This document shows positions 10,383 to 17,695 of a stretch of 64,000 nt of DNA, piece by piece. The stretch is from Hyphomicrobium album (GTDB lineage Bacteria; Pseudomonadota; Alphaproteobacteria; Rhizobiales; Hyphomicrobiaceae), in assembly GCF_009708035.1 (NCBI RefSeq), contig NZ_WMBQ01000002.1, forward strand, positions 372,001-436,000. The letters run 5' to 3'. The notes beneath the pieces were generated by a model that was given only the letters and a program-made list of their open reading frames with translations, searched no databases and was not told where the DNA came from. Within the stretch, counting starts at the first letter, position 1; each line of letters starts with the position of its first letter. The position numbers and the translations under genes are program-made.

Positions 10383-10766
10383 CTACTCATAGCTCTGACT
10401 GACAATCATATTACGCAAACGCCCGGCGATGTTGCGCGCGCCGCGCTCGGTCGGCGCGACGATGCGGACGATGACGTCGATGCCCCCGTCGGCGCTCTTC
10501 GGCAGATCGTCGACGGCTTCGACAGGAAGGCCGCCGGCGGTGAGGAACTCGACCGACGGCCAGCGCTCCACGGCCTCGAACAGCCGCGCGAATTCTTCCT
10601 GATGAAAGCGGATGCCGCGCTCGCGCGGTGTCGGCGAGCTGGCGATGTCTTGCTGGCGCTGGCGGAATTGCAGGATGGCGGAGGCGTCGCGTACGACGGG
10701 CAAATCGACTTCGATAGGCGACGAGGAGTCCGCCCGGTACAGCCAATCGACTACGAACTGCAACAT
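10383..10766 (-). CDS. Unrecognised protein, first gene of orphan operon
   Basis: 127 residues from ATG 10766 (a GTG four codons upstream is possible; the G-rich GGGGTGGGTG precedes the ATG). Features: MLQFVVDWLYRADSSSPIEV, a central helix RGIRFHQEEFARLFEAVERW and a C-terminal alpha/beta part GGIDVIVRIVAPTERGARNI. No signal peptide or known catalytic motif. First of three tightly packed minus-strand genes and preceded by the AT-rich leader described next. Confidence 0.6.
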   Translation of the reverse strand: MLQFVVDWLYRADSSSPIEVDLPVVRDASAILQFRQRQQDIASSPTPRERGIRFHQEEFARLFEAVERWPSVEFLTAGGLPVEAVDDLPKSADGGIDVIVRIVAPTERGARNIAGRLRNMIVSQSYE

Positions 10767-10982
10767 CACCCACCCCAAGCAACAGATACAACAAGTTACC
10801 TAATGGTTAACGTGTGTACCAAAATTGGATTTTTAGTGATTTGTTCAGCGGCATATACATCGCAATACTTAGTTTGGCGAAGATTTCTCCGCCAAATCAA
10901 TGGCGTAGATTCTCGAAAAAATTTTCGAGCGGAATCCGAAAGTTAGCTCGGAAGGGCACTCCCGACCGGTCTGCCAGGCTCG
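10767..10982 (-). promoter_or_regulatory. AT-rich leader with two inverted repeats ahead of the orphan operon
   Basis: This 216-base gap is much more AT-rich than its surroundings. It holds TTTGGCG(10873-10879)-N10-CGCCAAA(10890-10896) and CTCGAAAA(10912-10919)-AA-TTTTCGAG(10922-10929), plus TTAC-N7-TTAAC at 10796-10811, one base off the CtrA consensus. All lie 30-165 bases upstream of the start at 10766 on the minus strand. They also lie just past the stop of the DUF1254 gene, so one may act as a terminator. A short plus-strand frame at 10814 looks non-coding. Confidence 0.5.
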
Positions 10983-12404
10983 CTATTCAGCGGGTTTTAG
11001 CGGCGGCGGATCCCATTGGCCGGTCAGCACCTCGCGCTTCGGCGCGTAAATGCGCATCGTCAGCGTGAACGGACCCTTCGGCGCCGGCAACCAATTGGCT
11101 TCCTTGTCGGCGCCGGGGCTGGCGTTCTGGAAATAGAGATCGAGCGACCCGTCGGCGTTGGTCTTGAAGGGCATCCAGCTGCTCAGCGCAAAACGGTTCA
11201 GCGGATTGGCAACCTGGAAGCCGTCGTTGTCGTAAAGCGTCACCGACCAGAACGCCTCCGCCGGCGGCAGCCCGTCCTTGGCGAAGTGCAGCGTGTAGCC
11301 GGCCGCCGCGCCGTCGAGCGGCTTGCCCGTCGCGTCGGCGAGGTTCAGTGGGTAGACCGCGTCCTCCGCCAAGTTGGCGCCGAGACCCAGCTGCGCGACC
11401 ATCGCGCGCTTCAGATAGAAGTTGCCGTAGACGCCCATGGTGTCGGTATTCATCGACCAGCCGTTGGCGACGCGCGCCAGCGTCGGCGCCTTCCATTGCA
11501 TCAGCTTCTGCGCGGCCGCGGGAGCGCCGGCGAGCCCTTGCTGCGCGGCCGCTGACGCGCTGGTCGGATCGAAGCTCTTGCCGGCCTCGAAGCCGATCCG
11601 CTTCAGGCGGGCGATGATCGGCTCGTCGGTGATGTGCGGCGGATGCAGCTTCAGGAGCTCGGCCGCGTACGCGAAGTAGCGGTCGCCCGGCATCGTATCG
11701 ACCTGCACCTTCGGCGGCGTTTTCATATCGACGCTCGGATCGACGCTGGCGCTTGGCGCGACCGGTGTCTTTCCCCATTGCGACAGCGGCGTGATCTTGT
11801 AGCCGTCCTGGATCTTGTGGACGGCATCGTAGTCGGCCGGGCCGTCCGTCTTCGTGCGCCCGATGACCCACACGTACGGTGTCGGCGCTGCGATGTGCTG
11901 CATGTTCTCCGGCAAGCCGGACTCCACGCGCCACCCCGGCGGTGTGACGAGGAAATTCGCCGCCGCCGTTCCGGTCGTGCGCCAGCCCGGAGAGGCGAAG
12001 ACGTCCGTCCACATGTCGAGCATCGGCAGTAGGTAGTATCGCCCGCCGGTGTCGGGCGCCGACACGACCACAGGCTCCTTGGTGAGATCGAGCCAGGCGC
12101 TGGAATAGAGCGTGTCGAAGTTCGGACGCACGACGGCACGCATGTCGGCGCTCGGAAACGCCTGCACGTTCTTGAACGCGTTCGGCGCCCCGCCGATCTC
12201 AGAATTCTCCGCGTTAGCGTTGGTGAGTTGGCGCCGCGTCACGTCCATGGTGATGAGCGGGTAGAAGTAGAGATACGCGTCGACGGCGATCGCCCGCGCC
12301 TCCGCTTCGGTGATGTCGTCGGCGCCAAGGGGGCTTTGCGGCGCCAGCGCTGCGAGGATGACAGCGGCAGTCGCGGCGGTGCCGCGAACCGTTGCATGAG
12401 GCAT
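10983..12404 (-). CDS. Exported DUF1254/DUF1214 domain protein
   Basis: 473 residues with a Sec signal peptide (MPHATVRGTAATAAVILAALAPQSPLG), then the DUF1254 region (AIAVDAYLYFYPLITMDVTRRQLTNA ... RPNFDTLYSSAWLDLTKEP) and the DUF1214 region at the C-terminus (FWSVTLYDNDGFQVANPLNRFALSSW). Family members are periplasmic, of unproven function, often called lipoprotein- or VapD-like in databases. ATG 12404 is set by GGGAGGA five bases upstream; a longer frame to 12467 lacks one. Length is normal. Confidence 0.85.
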   Translation of the reverse strand: MPHATVRGTAATAAVILAALAPQSPLGADDITEAEARAIAVDAYLYFYPLITMDVTRRQLTNANAENSEIGGAPNAFKNVQAFPSADMRAVVRPNFDTLYSSAWLDLTKEPVVVSAPDTGGRYYLLPMLDMWTDVFASPGWRTTGTAAANFLVTPPGWRVESGLPENMQHIAAPTPYVWVIGRTKTDGPADYDAVHKIQDGYKITPLSQWGKTPVAPSASVDPSVDMKTPPKVQVDTMPGDRYFAYAAELLKLHPPHITDEPIIARLKRIGFEAGKSFDPTSASAAAQQGLAGAPAAAQKLMQWKAPTLARVANGWSMNTDTMGVYGNFYLKRAMVAQLGLGANLAEDAVYPLNLADATGKPLDGAAAGYTLHFAKDGLPPAEAFWSVTLYDNDGFQVANPLNRFALSSWMPFKTNADGSLDLYFQNASPGADKEANWLPAPKGPFTLTMRIYAPKREVLTGQWDPPPLKPAE

Positions 12405-12517
12405 GGCGTCCTCCCGAGCTACTCGCGACGTGCCGGGCCAGTGTGCGCCGCTAGCCGTTAAATACAATCACCCGGATGGGGGAGGCTTAATTGCGCGTTG
12501 ACGCGGCTCAGGCGTCT

Positions 12518-13297
12518 CTAGCTGCGGTCGACCTCGAAGCGCTGGCTGCGGCCGAGGTGAGCCCGCAGCCGCCACGGCAAGAGGCGCCCGGCGCGGATCA
12601 GCCACGCCAGCCGGCGCGGAAAGGCGATGTGCTCCTGCCCGCGTTCGAGCCCGCGCTTGATGCGCGCCGCCGTCGTCTCGGCCGATGCAATGAGCGGCAG
12701 CGCGCCAACATGCGCCTCCACCTGCGCCGTTTCGATGTGTCCGGGGTTGATCAGGCTCACCTGCACGCCGTCGGGCTCCAAGTACTCGCGCAGCGCTTCG
12801 CCGTAGGCGATCAGCCCCGCCTTGCTGGCGCTGTAGGCCGGCGCGTCGGCCAAGGGCTGCAAGGCCGCGAGCGAGCCGACGATGGCGATGCGTCCGGCGC
12901 GCCGCGCGCGCATCTGCGGGACCGCCGCGGCGATGCTGAGGATCGCCGCCTCGAGGTTGGTGCGCAGCACCGCGGTGATCTCGTTGCCGTCCTCCATCTC
13001 CCGTTCCGGCCGATGCCCGGTGAACACGCCGGCGTTGACGATCAGCAGGTCAAGCGGACGCGCGTCACCGAAGGCCTGGATGAAATCGCGACCCGAGCTG
13101 CCGGCGCAGAGATCGCACGCGTGCGTCTCGACGCGTGCCCCGCGCGCCCGGCAAAGCTGAGCGACCACCTGCAGGCGCTCGGCGTTGCGTCCCATGAGGC
13201 CGAGCGTGCGTCCGGGCTCGGCGTAGAGCAGCGCCAGCGCGCGCCCCAATCCGGCGCTCGCTCCGGTGATGACTATCGACCTCGGGCTCTCCTGCAA
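12518..13297 (-). CDS. Short-chain dehydrogenase/reductase
   Basis: 259-residue SDR. Rossmann glycine motif TGASAGLGRA (residues 11-20), NAG motif LLIVNAGVF, catalytic Ser in IVGSLAAL and YSASK (Tyr/Lys). A C-terminal part rich in Arg (RRLAWLIRAGRLLPWRLRAH) resembles SDRs with a membrane-proximal tail. Substrate cannot be told. Start is TTG 13297 (MQESPRS) behind GAGGGGGA; no in-frame ATG gives a complete Rossmann strand. Same strand as, and 113 bases upstream of, the DUF1254 gene. Confidence 0.88.
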   Translation of the reverse strand: MQESPRSIVITGASAGLGRALALLYAEPGRTLGLMGRNAERLQVVAQLCRARGARVETHACDLCAGSSGRDFIQAFGDARPLDLLIVNAGVFTGHRPEREMEDGNEITAVLRTNLEAAILSIAAAVPQMRARRAGRIAIVGSLAALQPLADAPAYSASKAGLIAYGEALREYLEPDGVQVSLINPGHIETAQVEAHVGALPLIASAETTAARIKRGLERGQEHIAFPRRLAWLIRAGRLLPWRLRAHLGRSQRFEVDRS

Positions 13298-13593
13298 CGA
13301 CCGTCCCCCTCGTTTCCAGCGCCGGCGGTCCTACCGGGTTCTTCGGCCCAGCTTGCCAAACCGCAAGTTAGCGGCGGCTTGCGAGGCTCGCCACGCACTC
13401 CTGGCTGCGGTCTATGCACAGTGGCAACGCGCCGATGCTGGCCGTAACGAGCGCTAGGCACGGCCGCCAACCATCAAGACTGCTTGATCAACTGCCCCTG
13501 CGGGCGAGGTCAAAGATCTGACCCTTGCTTGAAACCAAAAGGCCACTGGGATGGTAGTCTCTGGCGAGAGACCGAACGATATCGCATTCGCAC

Positions 13594-13881
13594 ATGGCAC
13601 ACTGCCGTCCCCGCTTCTTACTATCCTTGGTGGCCGCCCTGGCGGCGGCGCCGGTTGTCGCTTGCTCGGCGATGGCGCAGCCCGCTGAGAGCGAGGTCGT
13701 GTCGATCGAGAGCCTATTGAAGGAAGGCTGGCAGATCGCGGGCTATTCCGGCACAGCCGATGGCTGGTCTGCGTTTATTCTGTTTCGGCACCCCAGCGAG
13801 CCATATCTGGTGCAGTGCCGCGCCGGCTACGACGTGACGCGCGAAAAGCGCGTGCAAACCAACTGCTATCGGCTGCGCTAA
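13594..13881 (+). CDS. Small exported protein of unknown function
   Basis: 95 residues with a signal peptide (MAHCRPRFLLSLVAALAAAPVVACSAMAQ) and a compact mature part ESLLKEGWQIAGYSGTADGW...FILFRHPSEPYLVQCRAGYD with cysteines in VQC and TNC. No strong RBS; the ATG is the only start giving a signal peptide. A hairpin terminator follows five bases after the stop. The 296 bases upstream, between this gene and the divergent SDR, hold the two promoters and a short palindrome ATCAAG-ACTG-CTTGAT (13473-13488); nothing else is evident. Confidence 0.65.
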   Translation: MAHCRPRFLLSLVAALAAAPVVACSAMAQPAESEVVSIESLLKEGWQIAGYSGTADGWSAFILFRHPSEPYLVQCRAGYDVTREKRVQTNCYRLR

Positions 13882-13885
13882 AAAT

Positions 13886-13917
13886 AAAGGGCCGCGCGGT
13901 TTCCCGCGCGGCCCTTT
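13886..13917 (+). terminator. Intrinsic terminator, left copy of a duplicated hairpin
   Basis: AAAGGGCCGCGCGG and CCGCGCGGCCCTTT pair around TTTC. It follows the 95-residue gene directly. The 30-base core (13887-13916) recurs exactly at 15683-15712, on the other side of the gene at 13967-15538. Confidence 0.85.
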
Positions 13918-13966
13918 GGTGCCAGCATTTGGTTGGCTGGTGTGGATGCAGGCGGCCGAGTCCTGG

Positions 13967-15538
13967 TCAGTCTTTCGTGAGCTTCGTCTTGCCGCTTGCG
14001 ATCTCGGCCCACATCTGCGCCCCAAGCGTCGCTGCATAGTGCTCAGCGAGCTCCGGTTGGCTGAGACTGCGCAGCCTATCGATTTCGGACCAAGAGGCCA
14101 TAAACTCCAGCAGTTTTTCACGCGATGACTTCGAATACGTATCGAACACAAAATCAAAGGCATCGAGCGGATGGTTGATGCCCTTCGACTCGGGCTTCAG
14201 CACTCCGAAGAACGTGTCGGGCGATCTCTTATAAGCTGCCATCTCGGCGTCGCTCAAAGCTACCTTGCAAAGTATGTGCTTTCCGTTCTCCAAGCGGTAG
14301 GTCCCGTAAGCTTCACTGTCCGGCGGCATGACTTCGCCGTCGACGAGCACCCCTGGAACATGGGTGCCATTGGCATCCGGCACCAGATACGTCTCGCCGA
14401 CGCGGAGCCGTTCCTTCGGCAACGCGCCGCAGGTTTCCTCGGGCAGACGCTCGTCAAAGCTTTCGGGGATCAGCCGATGCGCCTCAATTGCCTTGAACAG
14501 CCAGTGTACCTCGATGTGTTTCTTGCGTGCCTTGTGCATCGCCAGCAGAGAAGCCGCGTTCCGACCCGGCGGGAAGTCATCGATCTTGAAGCCTCCGGCC
14601 ACGAATTGCTCCACGCGCGCAGCGGCATCGAGCTCGTGCGCATAGGCGCGATTGGTGACGAACAGATAGGCCGACGGCGGGGATGAACCGTCAATCGTCA
14701 GCTCACGCTCACATATCTCAAGCTGCTCTTCCACATGCGGTAACCAAGCGGGCGTCCCATCCTCACGAGCCGCGTGCGCGCGGGCGAGTTCGATGAACAC
14801 GATACGCGGATGCGCGACCTTCTTGCGCAACGCGCGAGCCAACTGCCCCCGGATCTTGGGCGGCTCCGCACTGCCCCCCGACCGTTTTGCCGCCGATGTC
14901 ACCGCCTTAGCCTCAACCGAAAATTTCCGCCCCGTCTGTTTATGGGTCGCCGTGAACTCGCAATGTGAAGTGGTCGAGTCGCCCTCGTCTTCGAACTCGA
15001 TTGCGAATCCCGCCTTGGCGAAGCAGCCGATCACGAAGGTTTCATAGACCGCGCCTTCGAACTGATCCGGGTTACGCAGGCGCTTCAAGAGCAACTCCGG
15101 AAGGACGGCATTATGCGCGCAGAGGTAAAGGTCATAAGCGAGGCCAAGATAGGCTCGCACCGCCCCGGTCATTACACCGGTAACAACATTTCCACTATTG
15201 CCCGCAAGCGCCCTAAGGTGCTCTTCGCGGACCTTCTCATGCCACTTGAAGAGGGGATGGCGGCGATCGGGGCTCTTGGCCAGCTCTGCCGCTCCCCATT
15301 CAACTGTCAGCACGTGCTTGACGTAGTGGAAGAGGAAGTCCGTGAAGGTTCGCCAGCGCGCGTCCCACAGCAGCTCGTCGCTAACGGCGACGAAGCGGTG
15401 CCCGCTATTCTCCCATGAGATGATTGGGCGCCCGAGCCCCTGCATCAGTCTCCGCTGATGCTCGCGCGCATCGTGTCGCCGCGCCACAAGCGCCATGTGC
15501 TCTTGTGCGGCCTGTTTCAAATTAGCCTGCTCGGTCAT
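13967..15538 (-). CDS. Solitary protein with PD-(D/E)XK nuclease-like core
   Basis: 523 residues, no signal peptide or membrane segment, no family recognised. The centre fits the restriction-endonuclease-like fold: a helix with acidic residues FEGAVYETFVIGCFAKAG (160-177), then strand CEF (Glu194), turn and strand FSVEAKAV (Glu209, Lys211), the E-X14-E-X-K form of PD-(D/E)XK enzymes. Residues 1-155 are helical; 360-450 look beta-rich (ETYLVPDANGTHVPGVLVDG). Base composition looks lower in GC than the neighbours. GGAGGT lies four bases before ATG 15538. Alone on its strand between duplicated hairpins, it may be acquired; a defence role is a guess. Confidence 0.65.
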   Translation of the reverse strand: MTEQANLKQAAQEHMALVARRHDAREHQRRLMQGLGRPIISWENSGHRFVAVSDELLWDARWRTFTDFLFHYVKHVLTVEWGAAELAKSPDRRHPLFKWHEKVREEHLRALAGNSGNVVTGVMTGAVRAYLGLAYDLYLCAHNAVLPELLLKRLRNPDQFEGAVYETFVIGCFAKAGFAIEFEDEGDSTTSHCEFTATHKQTGRKFSVEAKAVTSAAKRSGGSAEPPKIRGQLARALRKKVAHPRIVFIELARAHAAREDGTPAWLPHVEEQLEICERELTIDGSSPPSAYLFVTNRAYAHELDAAARVEQFVAGGFKIDDFPPGRNAASLLAMHKARKKHIEVHWLFKAIEAHRLIPESFDERLPEETCGALPKERLRVGETYLVPDANGTHVPGVLVDGEVMPPDSEAYGTYRLENGKHILCKVALSDAEMAAYKRSPDTFFGVLKPESKGINHPLDAFDFVFDTYSKSSREKLLEFMASWSEIDRLRSLSQPELAEHYAATLGAQMWAEIASGKTKLTKD

Positions 15539-15682
15539 TAGACCTCCGGTCGCGCCCGCAACAGTGCTTGTGATTTTTGCTATTGCCGTGTGGACCCCGC
15601 TCGTTGCTCCTCGCCTTTGCCATCAACGTGCGCCGCGAGGGTGCTCTGTCAAGATGAGCATCGCGGAGACGTGTGGACACAG

Positions 15683-15712
15683 AAGGGCCGCGCGGTTTCC
15701 CGCGCGGCCCTT
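15683..15712 (-). terminator. Hairpin terminator, right copy of the duplicated hairpin
   Basis: AAGGGCCGCGCGG-TTTC-CCGCGCGGCCCTT, identical over 30 bases to 13887-13916. It lies 26 bases past the stop of pckG on the minus strand, so it probably ends that transcript, though the T-run is short. The 144 bases between it and the start of the nuclease-like gene carry no other clear signal. Confidence 0.75.
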
Positions 15713-15737
15713 GTAGTGCCCATCAACCGATGACGGT

Positions 15738-17567
15738 TCAGCCCAGGCGCCGCTCCAGCGCGCTGAGCTCGTCGGCAAGCTGCTTCGGCAGTCTGTCGCC
15801 GAACGTCGCGTAGTGCTCGCGGATCGATGGCAGCTCCGCTTTCCAGCCTTCCTTGTCGACGCTGTTCAGCGCCTGCATGTCGGCCATGTTGACCTTCAGG
15901 CCCTTCACGTCGAGCGAGCCTTCCGCCGGCAGGCGGCCGATCGGCGTCTCGACCGCGCCGGCGTTGCCGTCGCAGCGCTCGAAGATCCACTTCAGCACGC
16001 GGCTGTTGTCGGAATAGCCGGGCCACATGAACTTGCCGGCCGCGTTTTTGCGGAACCAGTTCACCTGGAAGACCTTCGGCATCTTGGCGCCGCCCTTCTC
16101 GCCCACCTTCAGCCAATGGGCGAAATAATCGCCCATGTGGTAGCCGCAGAAGGGCAGCATCGCCATCGGGTCGCGGCGGATGTCGCCTTTGGCGTCGGCG
16201 GCGGCAGCGGTTTTTTCCGAGGCCATGATGGAGCCGAGGAAGGTGCCGTGCACCCAGTTGAGCGCTTCCATGACGAGCGGCACCGTCGAGGCGCGGCGGC
16301 CGCCGAACAGGATGGCGTCGATCGGCACGCCCTTGGGGTCCTCCCACTCCGCCGCGACGACCGGGCACTGGCCGGCAGGTGCGGTGAAGCGGGCGTTGGC
16401 GTGTGCCGCGGTGCGACCGCAGCCCGGCGTCCAGTTGCGGCGCATCCAGTCGACGAGATGGTCGGGCTGCTTCGCCGTCATGCCCTCCCACCACACGTCT
16501 CCGTCGTCGGTGAGGGCGACGTTCGAGTAGATGCAGTTCTCGGTCAGCGTGCGCATGGCGTTGAAGTTGGAATCGTTCGACGTGCCGGGCGCGACGCCGA
16601 AGAACCCGGTCTCCGGGTTGATCGCGTAGAGCCGGCCGTCCGCGCCGAACTTCATCCAGCAGATGTCGTCGCCGATGGTCTCCGCCGACCAGCCGGGGAT
16701 GGTCGGCACCAGCATGGCGAGGTTGGTCTTGCCGCACGCCGACGGGAACGCGGCAGCAACGTACTTCACGCGCCCTTCCGGGTTGGTCAGCTTGAGGATG
16801 AGCATGTGCTCGGCCATCCAGCCTTCGTCGCGCGCCTTCACCGAAGCGATGCGCAGGGCGTGGCATTTCTTGCCGAGGAGGGCGTTGCCGCCGTAGCCGG
16901 AGCCGTAGGACCAGATCTCGCGCGTCTCGGGGAAGTGCGAGATGTACTTGGTCTTGTTGCACGGCCAGGGCACGTCGGCCGCCGTGGGTGTCGATAGCGG
17001 TGCGCCGACCGTATGCCGGCCGCGCACGAAGTCCTCCGAGTTGCCGAGCGCCTCCCACACCTTGGAGCCGACGCGGGTCATGATGTGCATGTTGGCGACG
17101 GCATAGGCGCTGTCAGTGACCATCACGCCGATGCCGGCGATGGGCGAGCCGATCGGACCCATGGAGTAAGGCACGACGTACATCGTGCGGCCGGCCATGG
17201 CGCCGTCGTAGAGCTTCGACAGCGTCACCTTCATCTCCGCCGGGTCGAACCAGTTGTTGGTCGGGCCGGCATCCTCCTTGGAGGCGGAGCAGATGTAGGT
17301 CTGGTCCTCGACGCGGGCGACGTCGAGCGGGTCGGAGCGCACGAGGATCGAGTTCGGGCGGAGCTCCTCGTTCAGCCGGATGGCGGTGCCGCCATCGACC
17401 AACGCCTTGAGCATCGCCTGGTATTCTTCTTTGCTGCCGTCGCACCAGTAGACGCTGTCGGGCTTGAACAGCGCGCGTGCTTCTTCGACGAATGCAAGGA
17501 CTTTGGGGTTGGTGGTAGGTGCCGGGCCAGACGCGGCCCCCGAATTGATCGCAGTCTGAACATTCAT
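15738..17567 (-). CDS. pckG: Phosphoenolpyruvate carboxykinase (GTP)
   Basis: 609 residues; converts oxaloacetate and GTP to PEP and CO2, the entry step of gluconeogenesis. The GTP-type is shown by FPSACGKTN (P-loop, 274-282 with the reactive Cys), the substrate loop region [29 protein letters not shown] and FGGRR near the C-terminus; the ATP-type PckA has a different P-loop context. Length is normal. ATG 17567 has a GAGG about 11 bases upstream. Most relatives in this order carry ATP-type PckA, so the GTP form is noteworthy. Co-oriented with the fusion gene upstream, 128 bases away, with its own probable promoter in that gap. Confidence 0.95.
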   Translation of the reverse strand: MNVQTAINSGAASGPAPTTNPKVLAFVEEARALFKPDSVYWCDGSKEEYQAMLKALVDGGTAIRLNEELRPNSILVRSDPLDVARVEDQTYICSASKEDAGPTNNWFDPAEMKVTLSKLYDGAMAGRTMYVVPYSMGPIGSPIAGIGVMVTDSAYAVANMHIMTRVGSKVWEALGNSEDFVRGRHTVGAPLSTPTAADVPWPCNKTKYISHFPETREIWSYGSGYGGNALLGKKCHALRIASVKARDEGWMAEHMLILKLTNPEGRVKYVAAAFPSACGKTNLAMLVPTIPGWSAETIGDDICWMKFGADGRLYAINPETGFFGVAPGTSNDSNFNAMRTLTENCIYSNVALTDDGDVWWEGMTAKQPDHLVDWMRRNWTPGCGRTAAHANARFTAPAGQCPVVAAEWEDPKGVPIDAILFGGRRASTVPLVMEALNWVHGTFLGSIMASEKTAAAADAKGDIRRDPMAMLPFCGYHMGDYFAHWLKVGEKGGAKMPKVFQVNWFRKNAAGKFMWPGYSDNSRVLKWIFERCDGNAGAVETPIGRLPAEGSLDVKGLKVNMADMQALNSVDKEGWKAELPSIREHYATFGDRLPKQLADELSALERRLG

Positions 17568-17695
17568 TGGCAGCGTTTCCTCGAAGCTTTGGATTTTTTC
17601 AAAAGTGTCTGGCTTCGAAGGGCATCATTGCAACGGATCGAGCGGCAGGCAATCGCTCTCGTGCCGGCAGAGGCATATCCACGGCAGCGGGGGCC

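Noticed and set aside
10814-11068. 84-codon plus-strand frame in the AT-rich leader
   Set aside because: Overlaps the 3' end of the DUF1254 gene, no RBS and no protein-like pattern beyond the first residues.
13500-13545. GGTCAAAGATCTGACC-like stretch as an IS or attachment remnant
   Set aside because: Short and imperfect, with no paired end or transposase nearby; not enough to call.
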